NCBI RefSeq assembly: GCF_019924635.1
Contig: NZ_CP065037.1
Location: 2,790,001 to 2,854,000, forward strand
From: Leifsonia sp. ZF2019
GTDB lineage: Bacteria > Actinomycetota > Actinomycetes > Actinomycetales > Microbacteriaceae
Length of the DNA: 64,000 nucleotides
Direction: 5' to 3'
This document shows positions 55,370 to 64,000 of the stretch, one piece after another. The notes under the pieces are model-generated. The model was not told the origin of the DNA. It made no database searches and saw only the letters and a program-made list of their open reading frames with translations. Each line of letters opens with the position of its first letter. Position 1 is the stretch's first letter. The position numbers were made by a program, and so were the translations under genes.

Positions 55370-55478
55370 CGGCTCCGCCTCCCGACGCCGTGTCCGCGCC
55401 ATCGTCGGGCTGTTCCTCGCCCGTCCCGGAGCCGTCGGGGAGGTCATCGGGGTCCGGCCGTGCGGTGTCGTCGATCAT
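55359..55478 (-). CDS. Small acidic protein (39 aa)
   Basis: MIDDTARPDPDDLPDGSGTG then GEEQPDDG and GGGADDR. A near-perfect GGAAGGAG site lies 6 nt upstream of ATG 55478. Similar composition to the next gene, so possibly a duplicated pair. Confidence 0.5.
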   Translation of the reverse strand: MIDDTARPDPDDLPDGSGTGEEQPDDGADTASGGGADDR

Positions 55479-55569
55479 GAGTGCTCCTTCCGTCGCGGCG
55501 TGTGACGTCGCGACCCGGCGACCGTACCCCCGGCCTCGTCGGAGCGCGAGGGAGCCGGGACATCCCGAG

Positions 55570-56865
55570 CTACGCCCGCTCCCCCGCCGTCGCGCGCGGG
55601 ATCCGCCGGTCGGCCGCTGTGATGACGAGCAGCGCGACTCCGATCGCCGCCATGACCCAGGCCAGAGTGTGCAGACCGGCGTCGCTGGCGGCCTCGCCGA
55701 AGGTGATGCCGATCAGGCTGGAGGAGAAGATCGCGCCCATGTACGCGAAGGTGCGGTAGAGGCCGGAAGCGACGGCGATCTCGTCCGGCGGGGATTGGAC
55801 GTAGAGGCTGGCCTGGTTGGCGAAGCCGGTGAGGCCGTTCGCGACCCCGAGGAGCGCGGCCATCAGGAGCAGCAGCCAGACGCTGGTGTGTGCGTCCATC
55901 AGGAGCAGCAGGGCGGCGGCGGCCGCGATGGCGAGGGCGCCGAGCAGGAGGGGGCTGCGCACCCAGCCGCGATTCGAGACGATGCGGGCGAGGACGATGC
56001 TCACCCCCGACAACGGGAGGAGGATGAGGCCCACCTGGGTGGCCGAGTAGCCGGCGGACTGCTCCATCCACTGGCTGACGCCGTAGAGCGTCGCGTAGCT
56101 GACGAGTGCCGACAGGGTCTGCCGCAGGTAGGTGCGCTGCAGCGGGCCGTTGCGGCCGAGCATGCGCACGTCGATCAGGGGACGGCTGGCTCGGCGCTCC
56201 CACAGCAGCAGCGCGGCGGCGAACGCGACGACCACCGGGATGAGCCACCAGATCGGCGTGGCGAGGGTCGAGAGGAAGACCAGGAGCGCGACGACGGTCG
56301 CGGCGAAGAGGCCGATCCCCGGGAGGTCGACCGACGCGAGCAGCGAGCGGACGCCGCCGCGTTCGCGCGGTGGGTCCTTCTCCACGCCGAGGAGGGTGAA
56401 GGTCAGGACGACGAGGGCGAGCGGCACGTTGACGAGGAAGAGCGCACGCCAGCCGAACGCGCCCGCCAGGATGCCGCCGAGCGGGAGGCCGATGACGGCG
56501 GTGATCTGGGCGGCGATCGAGAAGTTGCCGAGCACGCGCGAGGGCACACCGACACCGTGCTCGTCGGCCCGCCTGCGCACCATGGCCATGGCGGTGGGAT
56601 ACGCGGCCGAGCTCCCGATCCCGATCAGGGCACGGGAGACGAGCAGGAAGCCGAAGCCCGGAGCGGCGGCGCCGACGACGCCGGCGATGAGCAGGGTGAC
56701 GATGCCGGAGACGAACACGCGCCGCGGCCCGAAGACGGTGGAGAGCTTGCCCATCGTGGGCTGCATGATCGCACTGCACAGGTACAACACGGAGATGAGA
56801 CTGGCGGTCTTGCCGGGGCCGAGATGGAAGTCAAGGCCGATCGCGAGGAGCCCCGTCGCCAGCAT
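55570..56865 (-). CDS. MFS transporter (drug exporter type)
   Basis: About 431 residues from ATG 56865. Signature MGKLSTVFGPRRVFVSGIVT after helix 2, then RALIGIGSSAAYPTAMAMVR (motif B-type R) and a motif C-like GLPLGGILAGAFGWRALFLVN; about 12 to 14 helices. ATG 56865 cuts helix 1; the frame extends upstream to a stop at 56980-56982 and reads ...GWRFTAPLLLGSTLNPINSS without ATG, GTG or TTG. The true start may be a rare codon (ATC/ACG) or the sequence may have an error. Divergent from MarR, which probably controls it. Confidence 0.8.
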   Translation of the reverse strand: MLATGLLAIGLDFHLGPGKTASLISVLYLCSAIMQPTMGKLSTVFGPRRVFVSGIVTLLIAGVVGAAAPGFGFLLVSRALIGIGSSAAYPTAMAMVRRRADEHGVGVPSRVLGNFSIAAQITAVIGLPLGGILAGAFGWRALFLVNVPLALVVLTFTLLGVEKDPPRERGGVRSLLASVDLPGIGLFAATVVALLVFLSTLATPIWWLIPVVVAFAAALLLWERRASRPLIDVRMLGRNGPLQRTYLRQTLSALVSYATLYGVSQWMEQSAGYSATQVGLILLPLSGVSIVLARIVSNRGWVRSPLLLGALAIAAAAALLLLMDAHTSVWLLLLMAALLGVANGLTGFANQASLYVQSPPDEIAVASGLYRTFAYMGAIFSSSLIGITFGEAASDAGLHTLAWVMAAIGVALLVITAADRRIPRATAGERA

Positions 56866-56998
56866 GGAGCTGTTGATCGGGTTGAGGGTCGAGCCGAGCA
56901 GCAGCGGCGCGGTGAAGCGCCAGCCGAAGGGGCGGGTGGGTTTGGTGTCGGTGGTGATCGTGTCGGCTCCCGAGATCGTTCAATAGTATTAACTACTT

Positions 56999-57015
56999 CT
57001 TTAGGTATACTAAAG
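56999..57015. promoter_or_regulatory. MarR operator palindrome and -10
   Basis: CTTTAG-GTATA-CTAAAG, 6-bp arms. It contains TATACT (57006-57011), a strong -10 for marR; the ATG at 57020 is 8 nt downstream, so the mRNA is probably leaderless. On the other strand TACTAT (56988-56983) may serve the MFS gene. Confidence 0.65.
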
Positions 57016-57019
57016 ACTT

Positions 57020-57463
57020 ATGGAGGCCGATGCAAGCGACCCGGACGACCTGCGGGAGCTCGACGAGGAGGTCACGCGGGCCGTGGCCCGGATCTACCGC
57101 CGTTTCCGTGCCGAACGGGCGGAGGGGGAGCTCGGTGACGCCGCACTCTCCGCCCTCGGGCACCTGCATCGGCACGGCCCGACCTCACTCGGCGCGCTCA
57201 GCGAGCACGAGAAGGTCACGCCGGCCTCGATGAGCCAGACCGTGAACCGCCTCACCTCGCTCGCCCTCGCGGCTCGCACACCCGATCCCGACGACGGGCG
57301 ACGCGTGCTGCTCGCACTCACGGAAGAGGGCCACGCGCTGGCTGCCGCCTCACGCGAGCAGCGACACCGCTGGTTCCGCGAGCGGCTGGCCGGGCTCTCC
57401 ACCGCCGATCGCGAGGTGCTCCGCCGGGCGGCGAGCATTCTCGGGGGCATCGCGGACGACTGA
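57020..57463 (+). CDS. MarR family regulator
   Basis: 147 residues. Winged helix: ALSALGHLHRHGPTSLGALS, EHEKVTPASMSQTVNRLTSL, then the wing ARTPDPDDGRRVLLALTEEG. Dimerising helices flank it. It is divergent from the MFS exporter with a shared palindrome, so it most likely represses that exporter and itself. Confidence 0.88.
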   Translation: MEADASDPDDLRELDEEVTRAVARIYRRFRAERAEGELGDAALSALGHLHRHGPTSLGALSEHEKVTPASMSQTVNRLTSLALAARTPDPDDGRRVLLALTEEGHALAAASREQRHRWFRERLAGLSTADREVLRRAASILGGIADD

Positions 57464-57491
57464 GCCGCGCGCCATCCCGTAGCGTGGAGGG

Positions 57492-58079
57492 ATGGCCAGC
57501 ACCCTCGCCTCCCCCGCGCACGCGGAGGTGGAGGTCCGTCGCAGCCGGTTCGTCGCGCTCGCCGTCCCGGTTGCGGGGCGTGACGAGGCGGCCGAGCGGG
57601 TGGCGGGACTGCGCGCCGAGCATCCGGGCGCCACGCACGTCTGCTGGGCGCTGCTGGCGGGCGGTCACTCGGGGATGTCCGACGACGGGGAGCCGTCGGG
57701 GACTGCGGGCCGGCCGATCCTGGAGGTGCTGCGGCATCACGATCTGGAGGGGGTGCTCGGCGTCGTCGTGCGCTACTTCGGCGGCGTGAAACTGGGCGCC
57801 GGAGGCCTGGTGCGCGCCTACACCGACGCGATCGCGACCGCGTTGCAGGGAGCGGAGATCGTCGAGCGCGTGCCGGAGACGACGCTCATCGTGACGGTGG
57901 ACTACGCCGACGCGGAACGGGTGCGGCGATGGGCGGACGGCGAGGACTTCGCCGTGCCCGACACCGCGTACGAGGAGGCGGTGCGGCTCACGATCATGCT
58001 GCCCGCGCGGCGGGCGCAGGAGACGACGGCGACGATCCGCGACCTGACGGGCGGCCGCGCGCGCGTCGCCGTCGCCTGA
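57492..58079 (+). CDS. YigZ/IMPACT family protein (UPF0029)
   Basis: 195 residues. MSDDGEPSGTAGRPILEVLR and VLGVVVRYFGGVKLGAGGLV are the family signatures (about 62-105); the second domain (VPETTLIVTVDYADAERVRR) is the YigZ C-terminal fold. Role in translation or proteolysis control not settled. It starts 28 nt after marR. Confidence 0.88.
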   Translation: MASTLASPAHAEVEVRRSRFVALAVPVAGRDEAAERVAGLRAEHPGATHVCWALLAGGHSGMSDDGEPSGTAGRPILEVLRHHDLEGVLGVVVRYFGGVKLGAGGLVRAYTDAIATALQGAEIVERVPETTLIVTVDYADAERVRRWADGEDFAVPDTAYEEAVRLTIMLPARRAQETTATIRDLTGGRARVAVA

Positions 58080-58099
58080 GCCGCCCGCCCGCGCCGACA

Positions 58100-58139
58100 C
58101 CGAAGGCCCGACCCCGCGCGAGCGGGACCGGGCCTTCGG
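58100..58139. terminator. Strong hairpin between convergent yigZ-like and ndh genes
   Basis: CCGAAGGCCCG (58100-58110) pairs with CGGGCCTTCGG (58129-58139); an inner CCCGC-GCGA-GCGGG stem extends it. Placed between convergent stops, so probably bidirectional. Confidence 0.75.
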
Positions 58140-58155
58140 GACGTACGGTGTCGCG

Positions 58156-59562
58156 TTACTTCGCGGCGACCTCGGCCGGCTCCTTGGCAGGAGCCTTCTT
58201 CGCCGGGGCCTCGGCGGGCTCGGCAGGGGCCGACTCGACAGCCGGCTTCGGGCGGGAGGCGAACTCCTCGAAGACGGCGCGCGGGGTCTGCAGAGCCTCG
58301 AGCGACACGATGTCGCGTCCGAGCCAGAAGTTGTTCCACCAGCCCCAGATGACGCGCCACTTGCGCTCCCAGCTCGGCATCGCCAGACCGTGGTAGCCGC
58401 GGTGCGCCAGCCAGCCGACGACGCCCTTCATCGCGAGCTTGCCGGACTGCAGCACGCCGATGCCGAGACCGAGGCCGGCGACGGCACCCAGGCTCTTGTG
58501 GAAGTACTGGCGCGGCAGCTCGCCGCGCATGCTGGCGACCAGGTTCTTCGCGAGCAGCTTGCCCTGGCGGACCGCGTGCTGGGCGTTCGGCACGCAGTAA
58601 CCGCCGACGCCCGCCCCGGTGAGGTCGGGGACCGCCGAGACGTCACCGGCGCCCCAGGCGTCCTCGATGATCTCCTCGTCGGTGCCGACGCGGAGGTCCG
58701 CGCGCACGCGCAGACGGCCGCGCTCCTCGATCGGCAGGTCGGTGTGACGCACGATCGTCGGGTTGGCCATGACGCCGGCCGTCCAGACGATGAGGTCGGT
58801 CTCGAACGACTCGCCGGTCGAGAGCTGGATGACGCCGTCGACCGCGCTGGTGAGCTGCGTGTCGAGGTGGATCTCCGCACCGCGCTCGGCGAGGTTCTTG
58901 ATGACCCAGTGGCTGGTGGGGAGGCTGACCTCCGGCATGATCCGGCCCATGGCCTCGATCAGGTGGAAGTGGGTGTCCTCGAACGACAGCTCGGGATACT
59001 TCTTCAGCAGCGCGCTGGCGAACGAGCGCAGCTCCGCGAAGATCTCGATGCCGGCGAAGCCTCCGCCGACGACCGTCACGGTGAGGAGGCGGTCGCGCTC
59101 CGGACCGGCGGGCAGCGTCGCGGCCTTGTCGAAGTTCGTGAGCATCTTGTCGCGGATGTACACGGCCTCTTCGATGGTCTTCAGACCGACGGCCTGGTCG
59201 GCGACGCCCGGGATCGGGAACGTGCGCGACACGGCCCCGGCCGTGACCACCACGATGTCGTACGCGAACTCGTACGCCTCGCCCACCGGCGGCTGGATCG
59301 TCGCGGTCTTCGTGGCGTGGTCGACATACGTGACCTTGGCCGTGATGACGTTCGTGCTCTTCAGGTGGCGACGGTGTGCGACCACCGCGTGACGCGGCTC
59401 GATGGAGCCCGCCGCGACCTCCGGGAGGAACGGCTGGTACGTCATGTAAGGCAGCGGGTCAACGATGGTGACCTCGGCCTCACCCTTGCGCAGCTGCTTC
59501 TCGAGCTTCCACGCCGTGTAGAAACCGGCGTAACCTCCGCCGACGATCAGGATTTTGGGCAC
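58156..59562 (-). CDS. ndh: Type II NADH dehydrogenase (NDH-2)
   Basis: 468 residues. FAD site GGGYAGFYTAW (after PKILIV, about 8-20); NADH site TVTVVGGGFAGIEIFAEL (about 165-182); AWGAGDVSAVP (about 305) and AQHAVRQGKLLAKNL are NDH-2 typical. A basic, aromatic C-terminal region (WRVIWGWWNNFWLGRDI) anchors it to the membrane, then a Pro/Ala tail. Oxidises NADH to reduce menaquinone without proton pumping. GTG 59562 is preferred, with GAGGAG 10 nt upstream. Confidence 0.9.
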   Translation of the reverse strand: MPKILIVGGGYAGFYTAWKLEKQLRKGEAEVTIVDPLPYMTYQPFLPEVAAGSIEPRHAVVAHRRHLKSTNVITAKVTYVDHATKTATIQPPVGEAYEFAYDIVVVTAGAVSRTFPIPGVADQAVGLKTIEEAVYIRDKMLTNFDKAATLPAGPERDRLLTVTVVGGGFAGIEIFAELRSFASALLKKYPELSFEDTHFHLIEAMGRIMPEVSLPTSHWVIKNLAERGAEIHLDTQLTSAVDGVIQLSTGESFETDLIVWTAGVMANPTIVRHTDLPIEERGRLRVRADLRVGTDEEIIEDAWGAGDVSAVPDLTGAGVGGYCVPNAQHAVRQGKLLAKNLVASMRGELPRQYFHKSLGAVAGLGLGIGVLQSGKLAMKGVVGWLAHRGYHGLAMPSWERKWRVIWGWWNNFWLGRDIVSLEALQTPRAVFEEFASRPKPAVESAPAEPAEAPAKKAPAKEPAEVAAK

Positions 59563-59601
59563 AGTGATGCGTCTCCTCAACACGAAACAATGGGTGTTAA
59601 T

Positions 59602-60918
59602 CTACCCCCTGAGCGCCGTTCGCCTGAAATGCAGCCACGCGCCCACTCCGCCGAGGGCGGCGAGGGCCACGAAACCCGCGATCAGTGCGAACGGAATCCA
59701 GAAGGTGGTGAGGACGCTCCATTGCGGCCAGAAGAACCGCGTCCATGATACCGCGCGTTCGGGGGCGAGCTTCTCGGGGGCACGGATCGCCTGCGGTTCG
59801 CCGGTCGGGGCGGGAGTCGTCGGCATCTCCGCCCGGCGGTGCACGCGGATCCACTCGGTTAGGTCACCCATCGGGTTGGCGGTCACGTGCGGCACCGAGG
59901 CGGTGACGGCGGCGGCCGCGTCGAGCAGGCCGTACCCGTAGATCGGGCTCGGGACGCTGCCGCCCCCGGCCGGACGCGCCGTCTTGATGATCCTCTCGAT
60001 CACGTCGGCCGCTTTCAGCTCGGGATGCGCGGCGCGCACGAGCGCGACCGCCCCCGAGACCAACGGCGCGGCCCCGCTCGTCCCCTCCCATTGGACGTAG
60101 CCGCCGCCCGGGTTCGCCCCGACGAGCTGCTCGCTGGGCGCGGACACGCCGATCGTGATGCCCTGTGACGACGCGTCGAAGCTGGCCTGCCCCTGCCGGT
60201 CGACGCCGGCGACGGTGAGGACGCCCGGGATCGTCGCGGGAGCACCGACCTCCGTCGTGCCGCTCCCCCGGTTGCCGGCCGCGGCGACGATCACGACGTC
60301 GTGCTGGAACGCGTACTGGAAGGCGTCGTCCCAGCTGGTCGGCCAGTCGAGGGTGTTGCGGGTGAGGGACATGTTGATGACGGTCGCCCCGTTGTCCACG
60401 GCCCAGCGCACGGCCTGCGCGATCTGCTCGTCGCTGCCGACCGGGCCCATCGCCTTCCCGAGCGCGACGGACGCGGGGAGGATCGTGGCCTCCGGCGCGG
60501 CCCCGAGCACACCGCTGCCCTCTCCTGTGCCGCGCCCGGCGAGGAGGGAGGCGACCCAGGTGCCGTGATTCGCCGCGTCGCCGTCGCCCAGCGGCTTCTG
60601 CCCGTTCGGCGCGCCCACCTCGGAGACGTCGGTCCCCGCCCCGAGGGCGCCCGCCAGGTCGGGGACGCTGCCGTCGACGCCCGTGTCGATCACGGCCACC
60701 TTGACGCCCGCCCCGCGGGTCGTCTGCCAGGCGGTCGTGAAACCGTAGTCCGCGAGCCAGTACTCGAGGTCGCGCACCTGGTCGGCGTGCGCGGCGGTGG
60801 GAGCGACGAGCGTCAACGCCAGCGCAGCGGCGACGGCCGTCACCGCGCGGCGTGCCGGCCTGCTGCCGCGCTGCGCCCGCACCCGGTGCCCACCGGCTTC
60901 CCCCTGGCCCGCCCTCAT
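59602..60918 (-). CDS. S8 subtilisin-like (mycosin-type) serine protease
   Basis: 438 residues: signal peptide (AVTAVAAALALTLVAPTAAHA), catalytic D78 (AVIDTGVDG), H118 (ANHGTWVASLLAG), oxyanion N216 (AAAGNRGSG) and S281 (WEGTSGAAPLVSG), then a C-terminal membrane helix (FALIAGFVALAALGGVGAWL). This layout is that of mycosins, though no other type VII secretion genes are in the window. ATG 60918 overlaps the DUF501 stop as ATGA. Confidence 0.88.
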   Translation of the reverse strand: MRAGQGEAGGHRVRAQRGSRPARRAVTAVAAALALTLVAPTAAHADQVRDLEYWLADYGFTTAWQTTRGAGVKVAVIDTGVDGSVPDLAGALGAGTDVSEVGAPNGQKPLGDGDAANHGTWVASLLAGRGTGEGSGVLGAAPEATILPASVALGKAMGPVGSDEQIAQAVRWAVDNGATVINMSLTRNTLDWPTSWDDAFQYAFQHDVVIVAAAGNRGSGTTEVGAPATIPGVLTVAGVDRQGQASFDASSQGITIGVSAPSEQLVGANPGGGYVQWEGTSGAAPLVSGAVALVRAAHPELKAADVIERIIKTARPAGGGSVPSPIYGYGLLDAAAAVTASVPHVTANPMGDLTEWIRVHRRAEMPTTPAPTGEPQAIRAPEKLAPERAVSWTRFFWPQWSVLTTFWIPFALIAGFVALAALGGVGAWLHFRRTALRG

Positions 60919-61430
60919 TCCGTGACGTCGACCTGACACTCGCAGACATCCGGTGACCACGCGCCCCGCGCCAATGCCAGGTCGCCGATCGGATTCACGC
61001 CCGGACCGGCCGCCAACGCGTGGGCCGCGAGCGCGTGCAGGCACTTCACACGGGTGGGCATCCCACCGGACGAGATCCCGCGGATCTCCTCCACGACGGC
61101 GATCGACTCACGATCGGCCAGGAACTGCTCGTGTGCGGCCGCGTACTGCGCACGGACCCCCTCGTCCTCCGCCAGGAGGTCGTTGTACTCGTTCATCACC
61201 TGGGTCGCCTCGAGCGTCGACATCGCGGCCGTGGCGGCCGGGTGGGTCAGGTAGTAGAAGGTCGGGAACGGCGTCCCGTCGGCGAGCCGCGGTGCGGTGG
61301 AGACCACGGTGGGGCGGCCGCACACGCAGCGCGCCGCGATTCCGACGACGTCGCGCGCCGGCCGGCCGAGCTGGCGGCTCACGACGGCGATGTCCTCGTC
61401 GGTCACGTGTTCGAACGGCGGTCTGGTCAT
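60915..61430 (-). CDS. DUF501 domain protein
   Basis: 171 residues: VSRQLGRPARDVVGIAARCV, CGRPTVVSTAPRLADGTPFP, TFYYLTHP and RVKCLHALAAHALAAGPGVN are the family signatures; conserved Cys/His may bind metal. Always near ftsB and eno in actinobacteria. Function unknown. Confidence 0.88.
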   Translation of the reverse strand: MTRPPFEHVTDEDIAVVSRQLGRPARDVVGIAARCVCGRPTVVSTAPRLADGTPFPTFYYLTHPAATAAMSTLEATQVMNEYNDLLAEDEGVRAQYAAAHEQFLADRESIAVVEEIRGISSGGMPTRVKCLHALAAHALAAGPGVNPIGDLALARGAWSPDVCECQVDVTE

Positions 61431-61440
61431 GGTGCGGTGC

Positions 61441-62121
61441 TCACTTGCTCGGAGTGGATTCGGGAGTCGGCGTGCCGGTCTGACCGGTCAGCTGCTGGGG
61501 TGTCGCCTCTGTCAGGCCCGCTCCCATGAACGAGCCGAACAGCGACCCCACCCAGTCGGTGCGGGTCTTCTGAAGCTTCGAGCTCACCGGATCGTCGGTC
61601 TGCACCGCCGCGGGCGGCCGGTCGTCGATGACGAGATAGCTGGTCTCACCGGGCATCACGTAGTACAGCCGATCGCGCGCCTGCGCACGGATGTAGCTCG
61701 GGTCGTTCCAGCGGGCACGCTGCGCCTTCGCGGCGTCGACCTGCGACGTCAGCTTGTCGACGACGGCCTGCTGGTCGGCGATCTGCTGCCGCTGCTGCAC
61801 GAGCGCCTGCAGCGTCGGAGCGAGGATGACGACGGCGAGGACGAGGATCCCCATCATCACCAGCGAGAACGCCGAGAAGTGGATGCCGCGCAGCCAGCGG
61901 CCGGTGCCGCTCGGTGCCGACAGCGTCGGGGCGACCGTGCGCGTGGCGGGCTTCGTCTTCGCAGCCAACGGGGACGCCGTGCTCGAGCCCCGCGTGGCCG
62001 AGGGCTTCGGCTTCGCGGGCGCAGCCTTCGCGGGCGCCCCGGGAGTGCGGTTGGTGGAGGCTGTGTCGCCGTTCCCGGTGCGCCTGGGCGGCGTGTTCGG
62101 GAGCGTTGGCCGCTTCGGCAT
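61441..62121 (-). CDS. Septum formation initiator (FtsB/DivIC family)
   Basis: 226 residues from ATG 62121: a long Pro/Ala/Lys cytoplasmic tail (1-85), one transmembrane helix (SAFSLVMMGILVLAVVILAP), a coiled coil (QQRQQIADQQAVVDKLTSQV) and the DivIC end WNDPSYIRAQARDRLYYVMP. Joins FtsL/FtsQ in divisome activation. Lies between eno and DUF501 as in relatives. Confidence 0.88.
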   Translation of the reverse strand: MPKRPTLPNTPPRRTGNGDTASTNRTPGAPAKAAPAKPKPSATRGSSTASPLAAKTKPATRTVAPTLSAPSGTGRWLRGIHFSAFSLVMMGILVLAVVILAPTLQALVQQRQQIADQQAVVDKLTSQVDAAKAQRARWNDPSYIRAQARDRLYYVMPGETSYLVIDDRPPAAVQTDDPVSSKLQKTRTDWVGSLFGSFMGAGLTEATPQQLTGQTGTPTPESTPSK

Positions 62122-62254
62122 GACACCTCCCGGGTGGACGGACGAGCACGGACGGGGACCGGCGGCCCCGCCATTCATCGTAGGCGATCGTCGCGGCCGG
62201 ACCCCGGCGCGCCCCTCCGCACGCCGACGCTGTGAGCAACTCCTCAGCGAGCCC

Positions 62255-62497
62255 TCACGGCAGCACGAGGGCCAGGAGGCGTGCGAGACCCACGGCGACG
62301 AGGACCCCACCGCCGACGGTGAAGACGAGCCCCACGGCCCGCGCGTCACGCGACCTGAAGCGTCCACGCTCCCCCTCGTCCGCGAAGAACGCCGCGGCCC
62401 GCGCCGGCCGCAGCAGCAGGTACCCGCCGAGCGCGCAGAACAGTGCCGCCAGCGCAAGGAACAGCACGAGCGGGACCAGGTCCGTCTCCGCATCCAC
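62255..62497 (-). CDS. Small two-helix membrane protein (80 aa)
   Basis: GTG 62497 start (VDAETDLVPLVLFLALAALF) with AGGA upstream; a second helix is AVGLVFTVGGGVLVAVGLAR. Between eno and ftsB. Function unknown. The gap 62122-62254 shows nothing further. Confidence 0.6.
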   Translation of the reverse strand: MDAETDLVPLVLFLALAALFCALGGYLLLRPARAAAFFADEGERGRFRSRDARAVGLVFTVGGGVLVAVGLARLLALVLP

Positions 62498-62553
62498 GAC
62501 GCCATCCTGCCATCGGGCCGCATGCCGCGGGGCGCGAGACGCACGGAGACGCA

Positions 62554-62586
62554 CGACGGGCCCCGGCGCGATGCCGGGGCCCGTCG
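62554..62586 (-). terminator. eno terminator hairpin
   Basis: CGACGGGCCCCGGC (62554-62567) pairs exactly with GCCGGGGCCCGTCG (62573-62586), 14 bp with a 5-nt loop, 28 nt after the eno stop. No T-tract, as usual in high-GC genomes. Confidence 0.75.
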
Positions 62587-62613
62587 GGAGTGCACTCAGT
62601 GCGCGGGAGTGCG

Positions 62614-63924
<1,311 letters not shown>

Positions 63925-64000
63925 TCACCGGCAAGTCTAGTGAAGCCGCGTGGACGGCCCGTGCCCACGGCGGGATGCTTGCGATGAATGGCGGGAGCGC

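Noticed and set aside
54850..57138. 762-codon plus-strand ORF
   Set aside because: Shadow of the MFS, DUF7882 and small genes; composition is Arg/Glu/Gly-rich noise and no domain is visible.

Overview
The window comes from a high-GC actinobacterium, most likely Microbacteriaceae (Microbacterium-like). The chromosomal ends carry a typical actinobacterial set: enolase, FtsB/DivIC, DUF501, a mycosin-type subtilase, NDH-2, a DUF7882 protein, a MarR/MFS pair and a YchJ protein. Between them lies a long prophage built from actinophage families (Gp37-like tail protein, S74 fibre, DUF3263, FDXHR zinc protein, WhiB).

Layout. 1-5.6 kb is chromosome: a TetR-MFS operon, a large Ig-like membrane protein, YchJ, a VOC protein and a 35-aa membrane peptide. 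A tRNA gene with anticodon UAA (5648-5721) is the integration site. 5.7-52.4 kb is an apparently complete siphovirus-type prophage. A tyrosine integrase sits next to attL. The late region runs leftwards on the minus strand (read from 31 to 8 kb): small and large terminase, portal, MuF, scaffold, decoration protein, capsid, connectors, major tail protein, frameshifted tail chaperones, tape measure, tail tip, S74 fibre, endolysin, two to three small membrane proteins including a collagen-like one, a GH16 glucanase and a repeat fibre. The early region (32-50.7 kb, also minus strand) is a tightly packed chain of mostly small genes, many joined by 1-8 nt stop/start overlaps: replication initiator-like protein, C5 cytosine methyltransferase, HNH enzymes, resolvase, WhiB, exonuclease, sliding-clamp-like protein, a DUF7666 repeat protein, antirepressor and excisionase-like protein. 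The immunity region (50.7-52.3 kb) has divergent repressor genes around repeated operators, an ImmA/IrrE metallopeptidase and a HIRAN protein.

Right of the prophage is a second, decayed element of 2.0 kb (52.4-54.5 kb) bounded by two identical 28-bp copies of the tRNA 3' end. It holds the last ~50 codons of a tyrosine integrase and a secreted-protein gene broken by one amber codon. The same tRNA has therefore been used at least twice. From 54.5 kb chromosome resumes through to eno.

The most interesting signals are: (i) paired CCCGACAYGGG palindromes two helical turns apart just upstream of the small terminase and scaffold genes; (ii) plus-strand genes embedded against the late transcription direction, two with promoter-like sequences placed for leaderless transcripts (a secreted coiled-coil moron and a zinc-finger/primase-polymerase protein); (iii) an in-frame array of twenty 24-bp units coding an octapeptide repeat; (iv) a tRNA-like acceptor/T-arm fold in the early leader; (v) a canonical -1 frameshift site in the tail chaperones; (vi) candidate integrase arm sites on both sides of att. 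All assignments come from reading the sequence and from knowledge of the families; no database search was run.
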